A stretch of DNA of 60,765 nt, from positions 1 through 60,765 of the forward strand of contig NZ_KB893561.1 in NCBI RefSeq assembly GCF_000374085.1, in the 5' to 3' direction. Position numbers and translations under genes: made by a program. Positions within the stretch are counted from its first letter, which is position 1, and each line of letters opens with the position of its first letter. This stretch comes from Spirosoma spitsbergense DSM 19989 (lineage in GTDB: Bacteria > Bacteroidota > Bacteroidia > Cytophagales > Spirosomataceae). The notes beneath the pieces were generated by a model. The model ran no database searches and had not been told where the DNA came from. It saw only the letters and a list, made by a program, of their open reading frames with translations. Shown here piece by piece: positions 25,854-34,243 of this stretch.

Positions 25854-26201
25854 ATGGAACACATGACCACCTTAACCAAAATAATGGAAGAACTTCGGCA
25901 GAAGGGATATACCCACGAGTTCGGCCCCAGAAAGGACTATCTGGAAGAAAAAAGTACCGATACCAAGTTGAAAAGTGATGAGTTCGCGGTCGATCAGTTT
26001 TATCGTTTTGAGGGAGAATCGGATCCGGGCGATGAGATGACACTGTATGCGATTACGGCCTCAAACGGCATGAAAGGGGTTTTTGTAGCCGCGCAGGGTA
26101 CGTATTCCAATGAAGTATCGCCCGAACTGATGGCCAAACTGGATGTGAGCGACCGCCACAATGTCAACACTGATGGAGCCGTTCAGCCGCTGAATAGATA
26201 G
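25854..26201 (+). CDS. small conserved Bacteroidota protein (often mislabelled phosphoribosylpyrophosphate synthetase)
   Basis: A 115-residue soluble protein: MEHMTTLTKIMEELRQKGYTHEF, then YRFEGESDPGDE, AITASNGMKGVFVAAQGTYSNE and an acidic tail. It matches a Bacteroidota family of about 100 residues that carries an automated PRPP-synthetase name. I see no PRPP loop or phosphoribosyl-binding motif, so that function is not supported. Start chosen at ATG 25854; ATG 25863 is also possible. Real function unknown. Confidence 0.7.
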   Translation: MEHMTTLTKIMEELRQKGYTHEFGPRKDYLEEKSTDTKLKSDEFAVDQFYRFEGESDPGDEMTLYAITASNGMKGVFVAAQGTYSNEVSPELMAKLDVSDRHNVNTDGAVQPLNR

Positions 26202-26236
26202 TAGCGTGTTGCAATAGTCTTTTCGCTGATATTTGC

Positions 26237-26279
26237 AAGAAAAATCCCAGAAAATTTGACATATTTCGGGATTTTTCTT
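26237..26279 (+). promoter_or_regulatory. 12-bp inverted repeat around the queA -33 box
   Basis: AAGAAAAATCCC (26237-26248) and GGGATTTTTCTT (26268-26279) are perfectly complementary with 19 bases between. The -33 TTG lies in the loop, and the last T of the right arm is the first base of the -7 box. The hairpin with its T-rich arm may end the upstream transcript, or the palindrome may bind a repressor. Confidence 0.6.
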
Positions 26280-26286
26280 ATCTTTG
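26256..26286 (+). promoter_or_regulatory. promoter TTG-N20-TATCTTTG for queA
   Basis: TTG at 26256-26258, spacer of exactly 20 bases, TATCTTTG at 26279-26286, a complete match to the Bacteroidota consensus. The queA ATG is 46 bases further on. Confidence 0.8.
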
Positions 26287-26331
26287 CGCCCTTTATAAAA
26301 AACGCAGCGTTCTTTTCCCTGCTACTATATC

Positions 26332-27375
26332 ATGAAGTTATCCGAGTTTAAATTTGATTTGCCCGAAAGCCTTATTGCTAAATACCCGGTTGAACGGGGT
26401 GAATCACGGCTGATGGTTGTTGACCGTAAAGCCAAAACGATTGAACACAAGAAGTTTTCGGATATCCTGAGTTACTTCGACGATGGCGATGTAATGATCA
26501 CTAATAATACCAAGGTTTTTCCGGCGCGGCTGTACGGTAATAAAGAAAAAACAGGGGCTAAAATTGAAGTGTTTCTCCTGCGCGAGTTGAATCGCGAGAT
26601 GAAACTGTGGGATGTTCTGGTTGATCCAGCCCGTAAAATTCGGGTTGGCAACAAACTTTACTTCGGGGATAGTGATCTGGTAGCCGAGGTTATTGATAAT
26701 ACCACATCGCGGGGCCGCACCATCCGGTTCTTATTCGACGGTAATCACGACGAGTTTATGAAGGCGGTGGACGAACTGGGCGAAACCCCCATTCCCCGCG
26801 CCATGAACCGCGAGGCCGAAGAGGCCGACCGCGAAGATTACCAGACCGTTTTTGCCCAGCACGTCGGGGCGGTAGCCGCACCTACAGCCGGATTGCACTT
26901 CACCAAAGCCATGATGAAGCGGATGGAGATCAAAGGTGTTCACTTTGCTCCTATCACGTTGCACGTTGGTTTAGGAACGTTCCGTCAGGTGGATGTAGAA
27001 GACCTGACCAAGCACAAAACCGACTCCGAAAACTTCCAGATTTTACCGGAATCAGCCCAGACGGTTAATAAAGCACTCGATGCCGGCAAACGGGTATGTG
27101 CCATTGGTACAACCTCACTCAAAGCCATTGAGTCATCGGTGTCCGCCAACAGTCGTCTGAAGCCGATTGACGGCTGGACGGACCGGTTTATTTTCCCACC
27201 TTACGAGTTTAAGATTGCCAACTCACTGTTGACGAGTTTGCACCTGCCTGAGTCGATCCTGATTATGATGACCTCCGCCTTTGGTGGTCACGAACTCATT
27301 AAGGAAGCCTACCAGGTAGCCATCAAAGAAAAATACCGGTTCTTTAGCTACGGCGACGCCATGCTGATTATTTAA
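26332..27375 (+). CDS. queA: S-adenosylmethionine:tRNA ribosyltransferase-isomerase
   Basis: Cytoplasmic enzyme that moves the ribosyl part of SAM onto 7-aminomethyl-7-deazaguanine at tRNA position 34, giving epoxyqueuosine. The 347-residue protein starts [19 protein letters not shown], the family signature. It contains [37 protein letters not shown] and TSLKAIES. Length and start match the family. It has the best promoter in the window. With the queD-like gene at 4.6 kb it indicates queuosine synthesis. Confidence 0.97.
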   Translation: MKLSEFKFDLPESLIAKYPVERGESRLMVVDRKAKTIEHKKFSDILSYFDDGDVMITNNTKVFPARLYGNKEKTGAKIEVFLLRELNREMKLWDVLVDPARKIRVGNKLYFGDSDLVAEVIDNTTSRGRTIRFLFDGNHDEFMKAVDELGETPIPRAMNREAEEADREDYQTVFAQHVGAVAAPTAGLHFTKAMMKRMEIKGVHFAPITLHVGLGTFRQVDVEDLTKHKTDSENFQILPESAQTVNKALDAGKRVCAIGTTSLKAIESSVSANSRLKPIDGWTDRFIFPPYEFKIANSLLTSLHLPESILIMMTSAFGGHELIKEAYQVAIKEKYRFFSYGDAMLII

Positions 27376-27382
27376 GGCAGGC

Positions 27383-27480
27383 AGTTGGTCGGTCGGTTAG
27401 TTGATTAGTACTTTTGAGGGGCTTTGCAGCCCCTCTTTTTTTATGACTGATTCACTAACCAACGGGCCCACTGACCAACT
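27383..27480 (+). repeat. inverted repeat flanking the queA terminator and running into ispD
   Basis: AGTTGGTC at 27383-27390 and GGTTAGT at 27395-27401 pair with GACCAACT at 27473-27480 and ACTAACC at 27454-27460. The terminator stem at 27416-27435 lies in the loop. On the right side ACTAACCAAC (27454) and ACTGACCAAC (27470) are near-copies 16 bases apart. That right arm lies inside the ispD coding region and encodes residues 4-13 of the protein. Confidence 0.75.
27416..27442 (+). terminator. intrinsic terminator between queA and ispD
   Basis: GAGGGGCT (27416-27423), loop TTGC, AGCCCCTC (27428-27435), then seven T. The ispD ATG follows immediately at 27443, so the T run is also the region before its start. 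Confidence 0.85.
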
Positions 27481-28120
27481 ATTTGCCATCATTGTGGCGG
27501 GGGGAAGCGGTAGCCGCATGCAATCCAGCGTACCGAAGCAATTTCTGCTGTTGAAGGATAAACCCATTCTTCAGCACACCATCGAGCAGTTTATGGCGGT
27601 TTTACCCGCTCAGCAGATTGTTCTCGTCCTTCCTGCCGCCGAACAGTTTACCTGGGCTATTCTTTGTGAAGAGCATATGTTTAACCCTCCTATCCAGCTC
27701 GTTGATGGGGGTGCTACCCGCTTCCAGTCGGTGCGAAATGGCTTGCAGTCCATTCAGGCTGCTGCCGGTATTGTAGCTGTACACGATGGTGTACGGCCTT
27801 TTGTAACGCCCGCCATCATCCGGAATAGTTTCGACACAGCCGCCCGAACGGGATCAGCCGTAACCTGTGTAGCGGTAAAGGATTCGGTGCGGGTTATTGG
27901 TCCAGATGGGGTTAGTCAGGCGGTGAATCGTAGTCAGTATCGCCTGGTGCAAACACCCCAAACGTTTGCGCTTCATGCCTTCCGCCAGGCTTTTCAGGTA
28001 GAGGAACAGCCTTTTTTTACCGATTGTGCCAGTGTTATGGAGTACGCAGGATTCCCGATTACACTCATTGAGGGCGCCTACGAGAACATTAAAATCACGA
28101 CGCCGGATGATTTGCGGTAA
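27443..28120 (+). CDS. ispD: 2-C-methyl-D-erythritol 4-phosphate cytidylyltransferase
   Basis: Third step of the MEP isoprenoid pathway: transfers CMP to methylerythritol phosphate. The 225-residue protein has the nucleotidyltransferase loop FAIIVAGGSGSRMQSSVPKQF, VHDGVRPFV and QTPQTF, all family motifs. The first 11 residues (MTDSLTNGPTD) are a non-conserved extension encoded by a repeat arm. No good alternative ATG lies between it and the conserved FAIIVAGG. The ATG follows directly on a terminator, so the promoter is unclear. Its last 26 bases overlap the end of the convergent decarboxylase gene. Confidence 0.93.
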   Translation: MTDSLTNGPTDQLFAIIVAGGSGSRMQSSVPKQFLLLKDKPILQHTIEQFMAVLPAQQIVLVLPAAEQFTWAILCEEHMFNPPIQLVDGGATRFQSVRNGLQSIQAAAGIVAVHDGVRPFVTPAIIRNSFDTAARTGSAVTCVAVKDSVRVIGPDGVSQAVNRSQYRLVQTPQTFALHAFRQAFQVEEQPFFTDCASVMEYAGFPITLIEGAYENIKITTPDDLR

Positions 28121-29561
28121 TCCGTTCGGTTACCCCGATGTTGGCACAACGCACGATTTCATCCAGCAGGCGGGTCAGGTGTTCCGGTGTCGTGAGGGGA
28201 TTCATGAGCGAAACCCGTAGATAGACCCGTCCGCGAATGGTGGTCTGAACGATATAGAACGCTCCTTGGGTAACCAGCCGCGTCCAGATTTGGGTGTTTA
28301 ACTGGTCCAGCTGCTGCGCGTCCACTTCCGCCCCCACATACCGGAAGCAGACGATGTTTGCCTGCGGCTCAACGGCCAGCTCAAAATCCGGGCGACTACG
28401 CAGTTGTTCTGTCAGGTTTTCGGCCAGCTCATACAGTGTTTCGACGTTGGCTGTGAAAATCCGGGGGCCGTAGGTACGCAGAAGGGTATACACGTTCGCG
28501 CTCATCATGAGTTTGGTGCACTCGAACGCCCGTTTACCGGAGTTGAACCAGTCTTTTGCTTCGGCATCGGCCCACAAATACTGCGCTTTCTGCTGGAAGG
28601 TCCGGTACGAATCGGCATCGTGCCGGTACAGCACTGCCGTTATCAGTGCCGGTGTCATCATCATTTTATGAAAGTCGACCACTACCGAATCGGCCCGCTC
28701 GATACCCCGAACAAGATGCCGGTAGGTTTCGGAAAGAGCCGCTACGGCACCGTGGGCACCATCGGCGTGGAACCAGAGCGTGTGTTTTTCGCAAAAGTCG
28801 GCAATGGCGGTCAGGTCGTCGTAGGAACCAGTCGACGTCGAACAACAACTACCAACAACGGCAAAAACGACCAGCCCTTTTGCCTTGGCCCGTTCATAGT
28901 ACATCTCCAGCAGATCTGTCCGCATCTGAAAACGGTCGTTGGTCGGAATCCTGATGATGCCCTCCGTACCCAGCCCCATAATTCGGGCGGCCCGGTCGAC
29001 GCAGTAATGTGCCTCTTCAGACACCATAATGGCCAGACGGCTAGTCGTTCCCTCTTCCCAAACGTCGGCAGGAGCCCGAATGGCGCGGGCGGTGAGCAGG
29101 GCAGTCAGGTTAGCCAGTGTGCCACCGGAGGTAAGCAGTCCACCAGCTTCGTTGCCCAGGATCAGTTGTTCGGCCAGCCATTGGGTTACGATACGCTCCA
29201 GTGCATTGGCGGTCATGCCCATCTCGTACACGGCCATACCCTGATTGAGCAGCCCCGTCATCAGGCCGGTCAGAGCCGCCAGGGGCAATGGTGGGCTAAC
29301 CTGGTGGCCCATGCACTGCGGATGATGCAGATGAATAGACCGTTGCAGCATCGTAGCCAGCAGAGGAATCGGATCGATATTGGTCGGTTGGGCAAAATCA
29401 GCCTGCCAATACGCCAGTTGTTCTTCCGGCAGCTGGTAATTCAGTACGGGTCCGGTACCGGCTTCGGCAGTCGCTAAATGGTCGGCCAGCAGATCGACCA
29501 AAGCGTGTCCCTGCTGCCGAAAGGCATCGGCCGAATAAGCTTCCTTGAGGAGCGTGTTCAT
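28095..29561 (-). CDS. PLP-dependent group II decarboxylase
   Basis: Decarboxylates an L-amino acid. The 488-residue protein belongs to the DOPA/glutamate/diaminobutyrate decarboxylase family: MGHQVSPPLPLAALTGLM, GGTLANLTALLTAR, FHADGAHGAV (Asp and Ala of the cofactor site) and PLP lysine in VVDFHKMMMTP. The DFHKMM context resembles L-2,4-diaminobutyrate or tyrosine/aspartate decarboxylases, but the substrate cannot be read. No transporter or siderophore genes adjoin it. Its 3' end overlaps ispD by 26 bases, tail to tail. It is divergent from meaB with an 80-base gap. Confidence 0.9.
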   Translation of the reverse strand: MNTLLKEAYSADAFRQQGHALVDLLADHLATAEAGTGPVLNYQLPEEQLAYWQADFAQPTNIDPIPLLATMLQRSIHLHHPQCMGHQVSPPLPLAALTGLMTGLLNQGMAVYEMGMTANALERIVTQWLAEQLILGNEAGGLLTSGGTLANLTALLTARAIRAPADVWEEGTTSRLAIMVSEEAHYCVDRAARIMGLGTEGIIRIPTNDRFQMRTDLLEMYYERAKAKGLVVFAVVGSCCSTSTGSYDDLTAIADFCEKHTLWFHADGAHGAVAALSETYRHLVRGIERADSVVVDFHKMMMTPALITAVLYRHDADSYRTFQQKAQYLWADAEAKDWFNSGKRAFECTKLMMSANVYTLLRTYGPRIFTANVETLYELAENLTEQLRSRPDFELAVEPQANIVCFRYVGAEVDAQQLDQLNTQIWTRLVTQGAFYIVQTTIRGRVYLRVSLMNPLTTPEHLTRLLDEIVRCANIGVTERITANHPAS

Positions 29562-29614
29562 CAGATTTTCAGTTTAAACAAAGCACGCAATTCTTTTTGA
29601 CACCCGGAAATCTT

Positions 29615-29622
29615 TATTTTTG
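29615..29622 (+). promoter_or_regulatory. -7 box TATTTTTG for meaB
   Basis: Exact TAnnTTTG match 19 bases before the ATG at 29641. It overlaps a potential upstream start at 29620, which argues for the later ATG. The resulting 5' leader would be short, about 13 bases. Confidence 0.55.
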
Positions 29623-29640
29623 AGCTACTCATTCGTCCAG

Positions 29641-30645
29641 ATGCGCCCTCGTCTCCCCGCCCACGCCTACGCCAACGGCATTCTTGCCGGCGACCGACTG
29701 CTGCTCAGTCAGGCCATTACGCTGGTGGAAAGCCGACGGGCCGACGATCAGGAAATTGCCCGGCAGGTGCTGAACGCTGTCTTACCCAGAACGGGCCAAT
29801 CCGTCCGAATCGGGATTACCGGCGTGCCGGGAGTTGGCAAAAGCACCTTTATCGAAGCATTCGGCACATACCTGACCCAGTTGGGCCACCGGCTGGCAGT
29901 ACTGACCATTGACCCTACCAGCCAGCGCTCGGGGGGAAGTTTGCTGGGCGATAAAACCCGGATGGACACGCTTTCCATGAATCCCAATGCCTACATTCGA
30001 CCCTCGCCGGCGGGCGATTCGCTGGGGGGCGTGGCACAGCGCACCCGCGAATCGATTCTCCTCTGCGAAGCCGCCGGATTCGACATTATTCTGGTAGAAA
30101 CGGTAGGCGTCGGGCAGTCGGAAACGGTCGTGCATGGCATGGTCGATTTCTTCCTGCTGCTGATGCTGGCCGGTGCGGGGGATGAGTTGCAGGGCATGAA
30201 GCGAGGCATCATGGAACTGGCTGACGCGCTGGTCATTACCAAAGCCGATGGCCATAATCTGGCTACCGCCAACCGCGCCCGGATGGAATACCAGAATGCG
30301 CTGCACCTGTTTCCGCCTACCGGAACGGGCTGGTTTCCACCCGTTCTGACCTGCTCGGCCCTGCCTGATGCCAGCGGGAAACCCGTCGGCATAACGGAGG
30401 TATGGCACATGATTCGCGAACACCAGCAACTCACTACCCAAAACGACTATCGGAACCACCGGAGGCAGCAACAGCAGCTAACCTGGTTCAGAGCGTTGGT
30501 GCAGCAGCGACTTGAAAGCCAGTTTTATGCCCGGCCGGGTATACATGACCAGCTGGCGACTCTTGATGAACAGGTGCTGGCCGGAACGCTTCTGCCTGCG
30601 CCCGCCGTTGAACAGTTGTTTGGTCCGGCAAAGACCAGCCGATAG
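29641..30645 (+). CDS. meaB: MeaB/ArgK-type GTPase (methylmalonyl-CoA mutase chaperone)
   Basis: G3E GTPase that gates cobalamin loading and protects methylmalonyl-CoA mutase. The 334-residue protein has Walker A GVPGVGKSTFIE, TIDPTSQRSGGSLLGDKTRM, the G3 region VETVGVGQSE and VITKADG (NKxD equivalent). Family length and order are normal. No mutase gene lies in the window, so the partner must be elsewhere. The start is the ATG at MRPRLPAHAYANGILAGD, which is the conserved beginning. Confidence 0.93.
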   Translation: MRPRLPAHAYANGILAGDRLLLSQAITLVESRRADDQEIARQVLNAVLPRTGQSVRIGITGVPGVGKSTFIEAFGTYLTQLGHRLAVLTIDPTSQRSGGSLLGDKTRMDTLSMNPNAYIRPSPAGDSLGGVAQRTRESILLCEAAGFDIILVETVGVGQSETVVHGMVDFFLLLMLAGAGDELQGMKRGIMELADALVITKADGHNLATANRARMEYQNALHLFPPTGTGWFPPVLTCSALPDASGKPVGITEVWHMIREHQQLTTQNDYRNHRRQQQQLTWFRALVQQRLESQFYARPGIHDQLATLDEQVLAGTLLPAPAVEQLFGPAKTSR

Positions 30646-30666
30646 AGTCGCTATTTTCCTTGCGTT

Positions 30667-31752
30667 ATGTTCAAATTACTCGTACTGATACTTTCTTTTT
30701 CAGTGGCATATCCGGCCTTCGCCCAGCGCGATACCACCATCATCATCAGCGCGTCGGCGGGGTTGCAGTTCGACCAGAAACGGCTGGTTATCAAACCCAA
30801 CACCCGCCTGAAAATCCTCTTTCAAAACAAAGACGACATGGCCCATAACCTGGTGGTAACGCGGCCCAACTCCCGGCTTCGGGTGGTGGAGTTTGCACTG
30901 GCACTGGGCGACAAGGGAACTGCGCAGAATCACGTTCCCGTTATGGACGACGTACTGGCCCACACCCGAAGCGTAGACCCCGGCACTACCGATTCGCTGG
31001 TCGTTACCCTGACCGAAGGCGCTTTTCCATTCGTGTGTACCTATCCGGGACATGGCTATGTTATGTACGGGGTGATTTATGCTACAAGTACGCCCAAAAA
31101 GCTACCCCCACCGGAACAGGACACTAACCTGCCTAATCCATCCCGCGTGGCTGAGGCAGGTCATCAGCATAAGGCCAGTGAATCAGGGCATCCCTATTCC
31201 CTGACGCTCCCGGCCGTTTGCCGAACCTTTATGCCCGACTGCGGCCCGGCGGCCATTGCCGTCGGGTTGCCCGGACCATCCGGGCAGGAAAGCGGTCAGT
31301 CCTATGTTTTTGATGCCGGCCAGTGCCGGATGCGTTATGCCTGGTCGGGTGGGTTTGTCGATAACACTGAGCAATGGGATGGCAAAGGGCAGCGGTTCAC
31401 CAAAGTTGTCGGTGATATCTATTTTCGGGATACGGGCGGGTTTCCCTGGCGCGTCGGTTTCGGCACGCAGCCGCCACCCCGGTTTAAAGGGTATCGGTTA
31501 GTGAACCGGTACCCCGAATTCCGGTACGTCGTCAATGGCGTGGAGATTCGGGAACTCGTCAAATCGCTGCCCACCGGGCGGGGTCTTGTCCGTACGTTTA
31601 CGCTCGGCCCCGGCAACGCGGCCATTACTTTTCTGGCAACCGCCCAGCCGGGCATTCGTCTAAAACCATCCGTCGGGAAGTTGACGAATGGAGAAATCAG
31701 ACTACCCGCCGGAACCCGTCGGTTTACCCTAACAATGGAAAAGGATGGCTAA
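30667..31752 (+). CDS. secreted cupredoxin (auracyanin/plastocyanin-like) with extra C-terminal domain
   Basis: Exported blue-copper protein, a likely one-electron carrier. Signal peptide MFKLLVLILSFSVAYPAFAQ. The cupredoxin domain spans residues 22-140 with type 1 copper ligands His60 (DDMAHNLVV), Cys124 and His129 (FVCTYPGHGYV) and Met133. After a Pro/His linker a second domain of about 180 residues follows (AVCRTFMPDCGPAAIAVGLPG); I recognise it only as typical of Bacteroidota/Planctomycetes sugar-oxidation modules. The next gene is a secreted beta-propeller of the kind often encoded beside such cupredoxins. The pair may form a periplasmic oxidation system, which is inference. Confidence 0.82.
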   Translation: MFKLLVLILSFSVAYPAFAQRDTTIIISASAGLQFDQKRLVIKPNTRLKILFQNKDDMAHNLVVTRPNSRLRVVEFALALGDKGTAQNHVPVMDDVLAHTRSVDPGTTDSLVVTLTEGAFPFVCTYPGHGYVMYGVIYATSTPKKLPPPEQDTNLPNPSRVAEAGHQHKASESGHPYSLTLPAVCRTFMPDCGPAAIAVGLPGPSGQESGQSYVFDAGQCRMRYAWSGGFVDNTEQWDGKGQRFTKVVGDIYFRDTGGFPWRVGFGTQPPPRFKGYRLVNRYPEFRYVVNGVEIRELVKSLPTGRGLVRTFTLGPGNAAITFLATAQPGIRLKPSVGKLTNGEIRLPAGTRRFTLTMEKDG

Positions 31753-31772
31753 TTTTTGAGGAGAACCTCTAC

Positions 31773-31800
31773 CATACGTCCTATCTCATACGTCATACTC
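31773..31800 (+). repeat. tandem heptamers directly before the beta-propeller gene
   Basis: CATACGT occurs at 31773 and 31787, and CATACTC at 31794, three heptamers with a different heptamer between the first two. The spacing is exactly 14 and then 7 bases. The array ends 2 bases before the ATG at 31803. No inverted arm is seen upstream. Same heptamer order (X, Y, X, near-X) as at 43096 and 47515. Confidence 0.75.
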
Positions 31801-31802
31801 CT

Positions 31803-33281
31803 ATGCTTGCTTCCCTCCTCCTGTCTTCTTTCCTGCTCACGACTTCCCCGGCCGATACCATTTCGGATTATTATACTGTAGAAACCATCCCTACGCCCCC
31901 CGGCCTGGTGGCCGAAACGGGTGGACTATCATTTTTACCCGATGGTCGCATGGCGGCCTGTTTCCACCGGGGCGAGGTGATGTTGTATAATCCTAAAACC
32001 AAAAGCTGGAAACTCTTTGCCGAAGGGCTGCACGACCCGCTGGGTGTGGTGGCCATCAGCAACCGCAAACTGCTGGTGATCCAACGGCCCGAACTGACCC
32101 GGATAACCGACGTAAACGGGGATGGGGTGGCGGATACCTACGAGACCGTTACTGACCAGTATGGTATGTCGGGTAATTACCACGAGTTTGCCTTTGGCCC
32201 CGTGCGCGATGCCAAAGGCAATCTGTACATCAGTCTGAACACGGCCTCCAGCGGAGCGGGCATCCGCGACGAAGTACGGGGCACATACGATTCGCTGGGT
32301 CGACAGGGGCGGATGTACTCCTGCGTACCGTACCGGGGATGGATCATGCAAATTACTCCCGATGGCAAGGTAAGGCCCTACGCCAGTGGTTTCCGGTCGC
32401 CCAACGGTATGGGGTTCGATGCGCAGGGGCGCCTGTTCGTGACCGATAATCAGGGCGACTGGCTCGGAACCAGTAAACTATACCACGTAGAAGAGGGCAA
32501 GTTTTACGGGCACCCGGCCAGCCTGGTGTGGCGTCCCGGCTTCCCGGACATCGACCCGCTAACCCTGCCCGTCAGGTCGCTGGACAGCATGCGCACGGTA
32601 GAAAGTATCGCTTTTCCACACGAACTGATGGCGCACTCACCAACCCAGGTAGTGCTGGATAACACCAATGGTAAATTCGGTCCCTTTGCGGGGCAATTGT
32701 TTGTGGGCGAGATGGACTTTGCTCATTTACTACGCGTGCTACCCGACGAAGTAGACGGTCAGATTCAGGGCGCGTGTATTCCGTTTTTCAGTAAAGGCGG
32801 GGCAAACGGAACGGCCATGCGAATTGGCAACAACCGGCTCGCCTTCTCGCCCGATGGCAGTTTGTACCTCGGCCAGACGGACCACGGCTGGCTGGGCGAA
32901 CGGGGCATTCAGCGCATTAGCTACAAGCCAGGCAAAATCCCACTCGATATTATGGCAATGAAACTAACGCCATCGGGTTTCGACCTGACGTTTACCCAGC
33001 CAGTCGATGAAGTAACCGCCCGCGATTTGGCCAACTATCACTTCCGCCGTTACTATTACGAGTACCACCAGGCTTATGGCTCTCCACAAATGGATGTGCA
33101 GACGGTACCGGTTACGTCCGTTCAGCTTTCAGCCAACCGCAAAACGGTATCACTTACACTGCCGACGTTAACGGAAAACCGTATCTACGAACTGACCCTG
33201 AGTAACTTATCAACCAATAACGGGTACAAAAAGCTAATGAACCCGCTAATCTGCTATACGCTGAACCGGCTGGCAAACTAG
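31803..33281 (+). CDS. secreted beta-propeller, PVC-type membrane-bound dehydrogenase-like
   Basis: A 492-residue exported protein. Signal peptide MLASLLLSSFLLTTSPAD. The body is a six-bladed propeller of the sorbosone/glucose dehydrogenase-like class, with blades marked by FLPDGRMAACFHRGEVMLYN, GMGFDAQGRLFVTDNQGDW and FSPDGSLYLGQTDHGW. The NxGDW and xPDG motifs are characteristic. A C-terminal Ig-like domain follows (LTPSGFDLTFTQPVDEVTARDLANY). I see no heme CxxCH site in it, so electrons would go to a partner, probably the cupredoxin encoded 50 bases upstream. Substrate unknown. Confidence 0.82.
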   Translation: MLASLLLSSFLLTTSPADTISDYYTVETIPTPPGLVAETGGLSFLPDGRMAACFHRGEVMLYNPKTKSWKLFAEGLHDPLGVVAISNRKLLVIQRPELTRITDVNGDGVADTYETVTDQYGMSGNYHEFAFGPVRDAKGNLYISLNTASSGAGIRDEVRGTYDSLGRQGRMYSCVPYRGWIMQITPDGKVRPYASGFRSPNGMGFDAQGRLFVTDNQGDWLGTSKLYHVEEGKFYGHPASLVWRPGFPDIDPLTLPVRSLDSMRTVESIAFPHELMAHSPTQVVLDNTNGKFGPFAGQLFVGEMDFAHLLRVLPDEVDGQIQGACIPFFSKGGANGTAMRIGNNRLAFSPDGSLYLGQTDHGWLGERGIQRISYKPGKIPLDIMAMKLTPSGFDLTFTQPVDEVTARDLANYHFRRYYYEYHQAYGSPQMDVQTVPVTSVQLSANRKTVSLTLPTLTENRIYELTLSNLSTNNGYKKLMNPLICYTLNRLAN

Positions 33282-33292
33282 TAAAAAAAGAG

Positions 33293-33342
33293 ACTGGCCG
33301 GATTCCGCAAAAGTAATAGTACTTCTGTGGAATCCGGCCAGT
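33293..33342. terminator. 14-bp perfect stem between convergent genes
   Basis: ACTGGCCGGATTCC (33293-33306) pairs perfectly with 33329-33342, with a second weak pairing (AAGTA/TACTT) in the loop. A tract of A before and TTT after make it bidirectional. Confidence 0.8.
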
Positions 33343-33369
33343 TTAACCAGATGCATACCTCGTTAAAAC

Positions 33370-33675
33370 CTAGGCATTGCCCAGCGTACGAACGGGTTCG
33401 TTGGCACGGGTTGCCGGTACACTCTCGTCGCTGACACTCGCGTCTGTTTCAGCTGCGGCCTCTTCATCGTCGCCCAAAGCGGCTTCTGCTTCGGCTTCAA
33501 CCACGTCGCCCGGTACATCCGTATCATTGCTGTCCGCTACATTGGATGGTAAATCGTTAACCAGGGTTTGGTCATTCAACTGCCCCAGGGCCGGGTGGAT
33601 ACCCATCGTATTATGCATTTGTTGAGCTGCATTGGACTCGGTGCTTTCTTTGCGGGAATTGCTACTTACGCTCAT
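33370..33675 (-). CDS. acidic, probably disordered protein (101 residues)
   Basis: No recognised family. The protein is very rich in Ala, Asp, Glu, Ser and Thr, has no Cys, no Trp and no hydrophobic core (for example VVEAEAEAALGDDEEAAAET). A short Gln/His segment lies near the start (NAAQQMHNTMGIHPALG). Composition suggests an intrinsically disordered, soluble stress-type protein. It shares strand and composition with the next gene, 49 bases away, and with a 55-residue protein at 48.7 kb. Confidence 0.6.
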   Translation of the reverse strand: MSVSSNSRKESTESNAAQQMHNTMGIHPALGQLNDQTLVNDLPSNVADSNDTDVPGDVVEAEAEAALGDDEEAAAETDASVSDESVPATRANEPVRTLGNA

Positions 33676-33724
33676 AACGTTATGTGTTTAAGTGTTTAGT
33701 GAATTAATGTTTCGTAAATAAAGA

Positions 33725-34243
33725 TCAATAAGAAGGTTTGTTGTTTAGATCCGTACCGGTTTCGGCGATTTCCTCGTTGCGTTCATCTTCCGTCTTCTCG
33801 GGTTCCTCCTCCGGCGAATCATTTTGTTTTTTGGCGGCTTCCTGGGCTTTTGGAACAGGCACCTTATCGGCCGATGCGTAATCGTCGGGGCCGTGTGTTG
33901 TAACGGATACCATGGCCGTGTCCGTTTTAGCGGAATCGGCAACGGCACTATTCATACCCTCTTCCGTAACTTCCATGGTGCTGTTGGCAGTATCTCCCCG
34001 ACGAAGCAGCCCTTCTTCGCTGTCCATATCGGTACTACCGATGCCGCGAATGTTACGGCCATCCTGGCCACCACGTACCTGAATACTGTCCAGCCCGTTG
34101 GCAGAGTTTTCCTGTTCGTATCGGTGTTTGTTGTCTTCGGCCCGGCGGTCGATATCCGTATCGTCGGAACCAAAAGGACCTTCTGTCCGGCCCGTTATCT
34201 CGGCACCATCTTTTTCTATACCTTTCTGTTCTTCGTCTTTCAT
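33725..34243 (-). CDS. acidic hydrophilic protein (172 residues), probably disordered
   Basis: No recognised domain. It is a soluble, highly charged protein that starts MKDEEQKGIEKDGAEITG and ends KTEDERNEEIAETGTDLNN. It is rich in Asp, Glu, Lys, Gly, Asn and Ser with almost no aromatic or aliphatic core, resembling hydrophilin-type proteins. It probably forms an operon with the following acidic gene downstream on the minus strand. Function unknown. Confidence 0.65.
   Translation of the reverse strand: MKDEEQKGIEKDGAEITGRTEGPFGSDDTDIDRRAEDNKHRYEQENSANGLDSIQVRGGQDGRNIRGIGSTDMDSEEGLLRRGDTANSTMEVTEEGMNSAVADSAKTDTAMVSVTTHGPDDYASADKVPVPKAQEAAKKQNDSPEEEPEKTEDERNEEIAETGTDLNNKPSY

Noticed and set aside
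25854..26201. PRPP synthetase function for the 115-residue protein
   Set aside because: The name is attached to this family by automated transfer; no PRPP-binding loop is present and the protein is too short.
26202..26331. preQ1 riboswitch before queA
   Set aside because: The leader between the promoter and the ATG is only about 40 bases and has no preQ1 aptamer-like stem and A-rich tail that I can see.
28404..29477. Plus-strand open frame of 357 codons
   Set aside because: Antisense to the PLP decarboxylase, whose motifs are complete; translation is His/Gln-rich without a fold.
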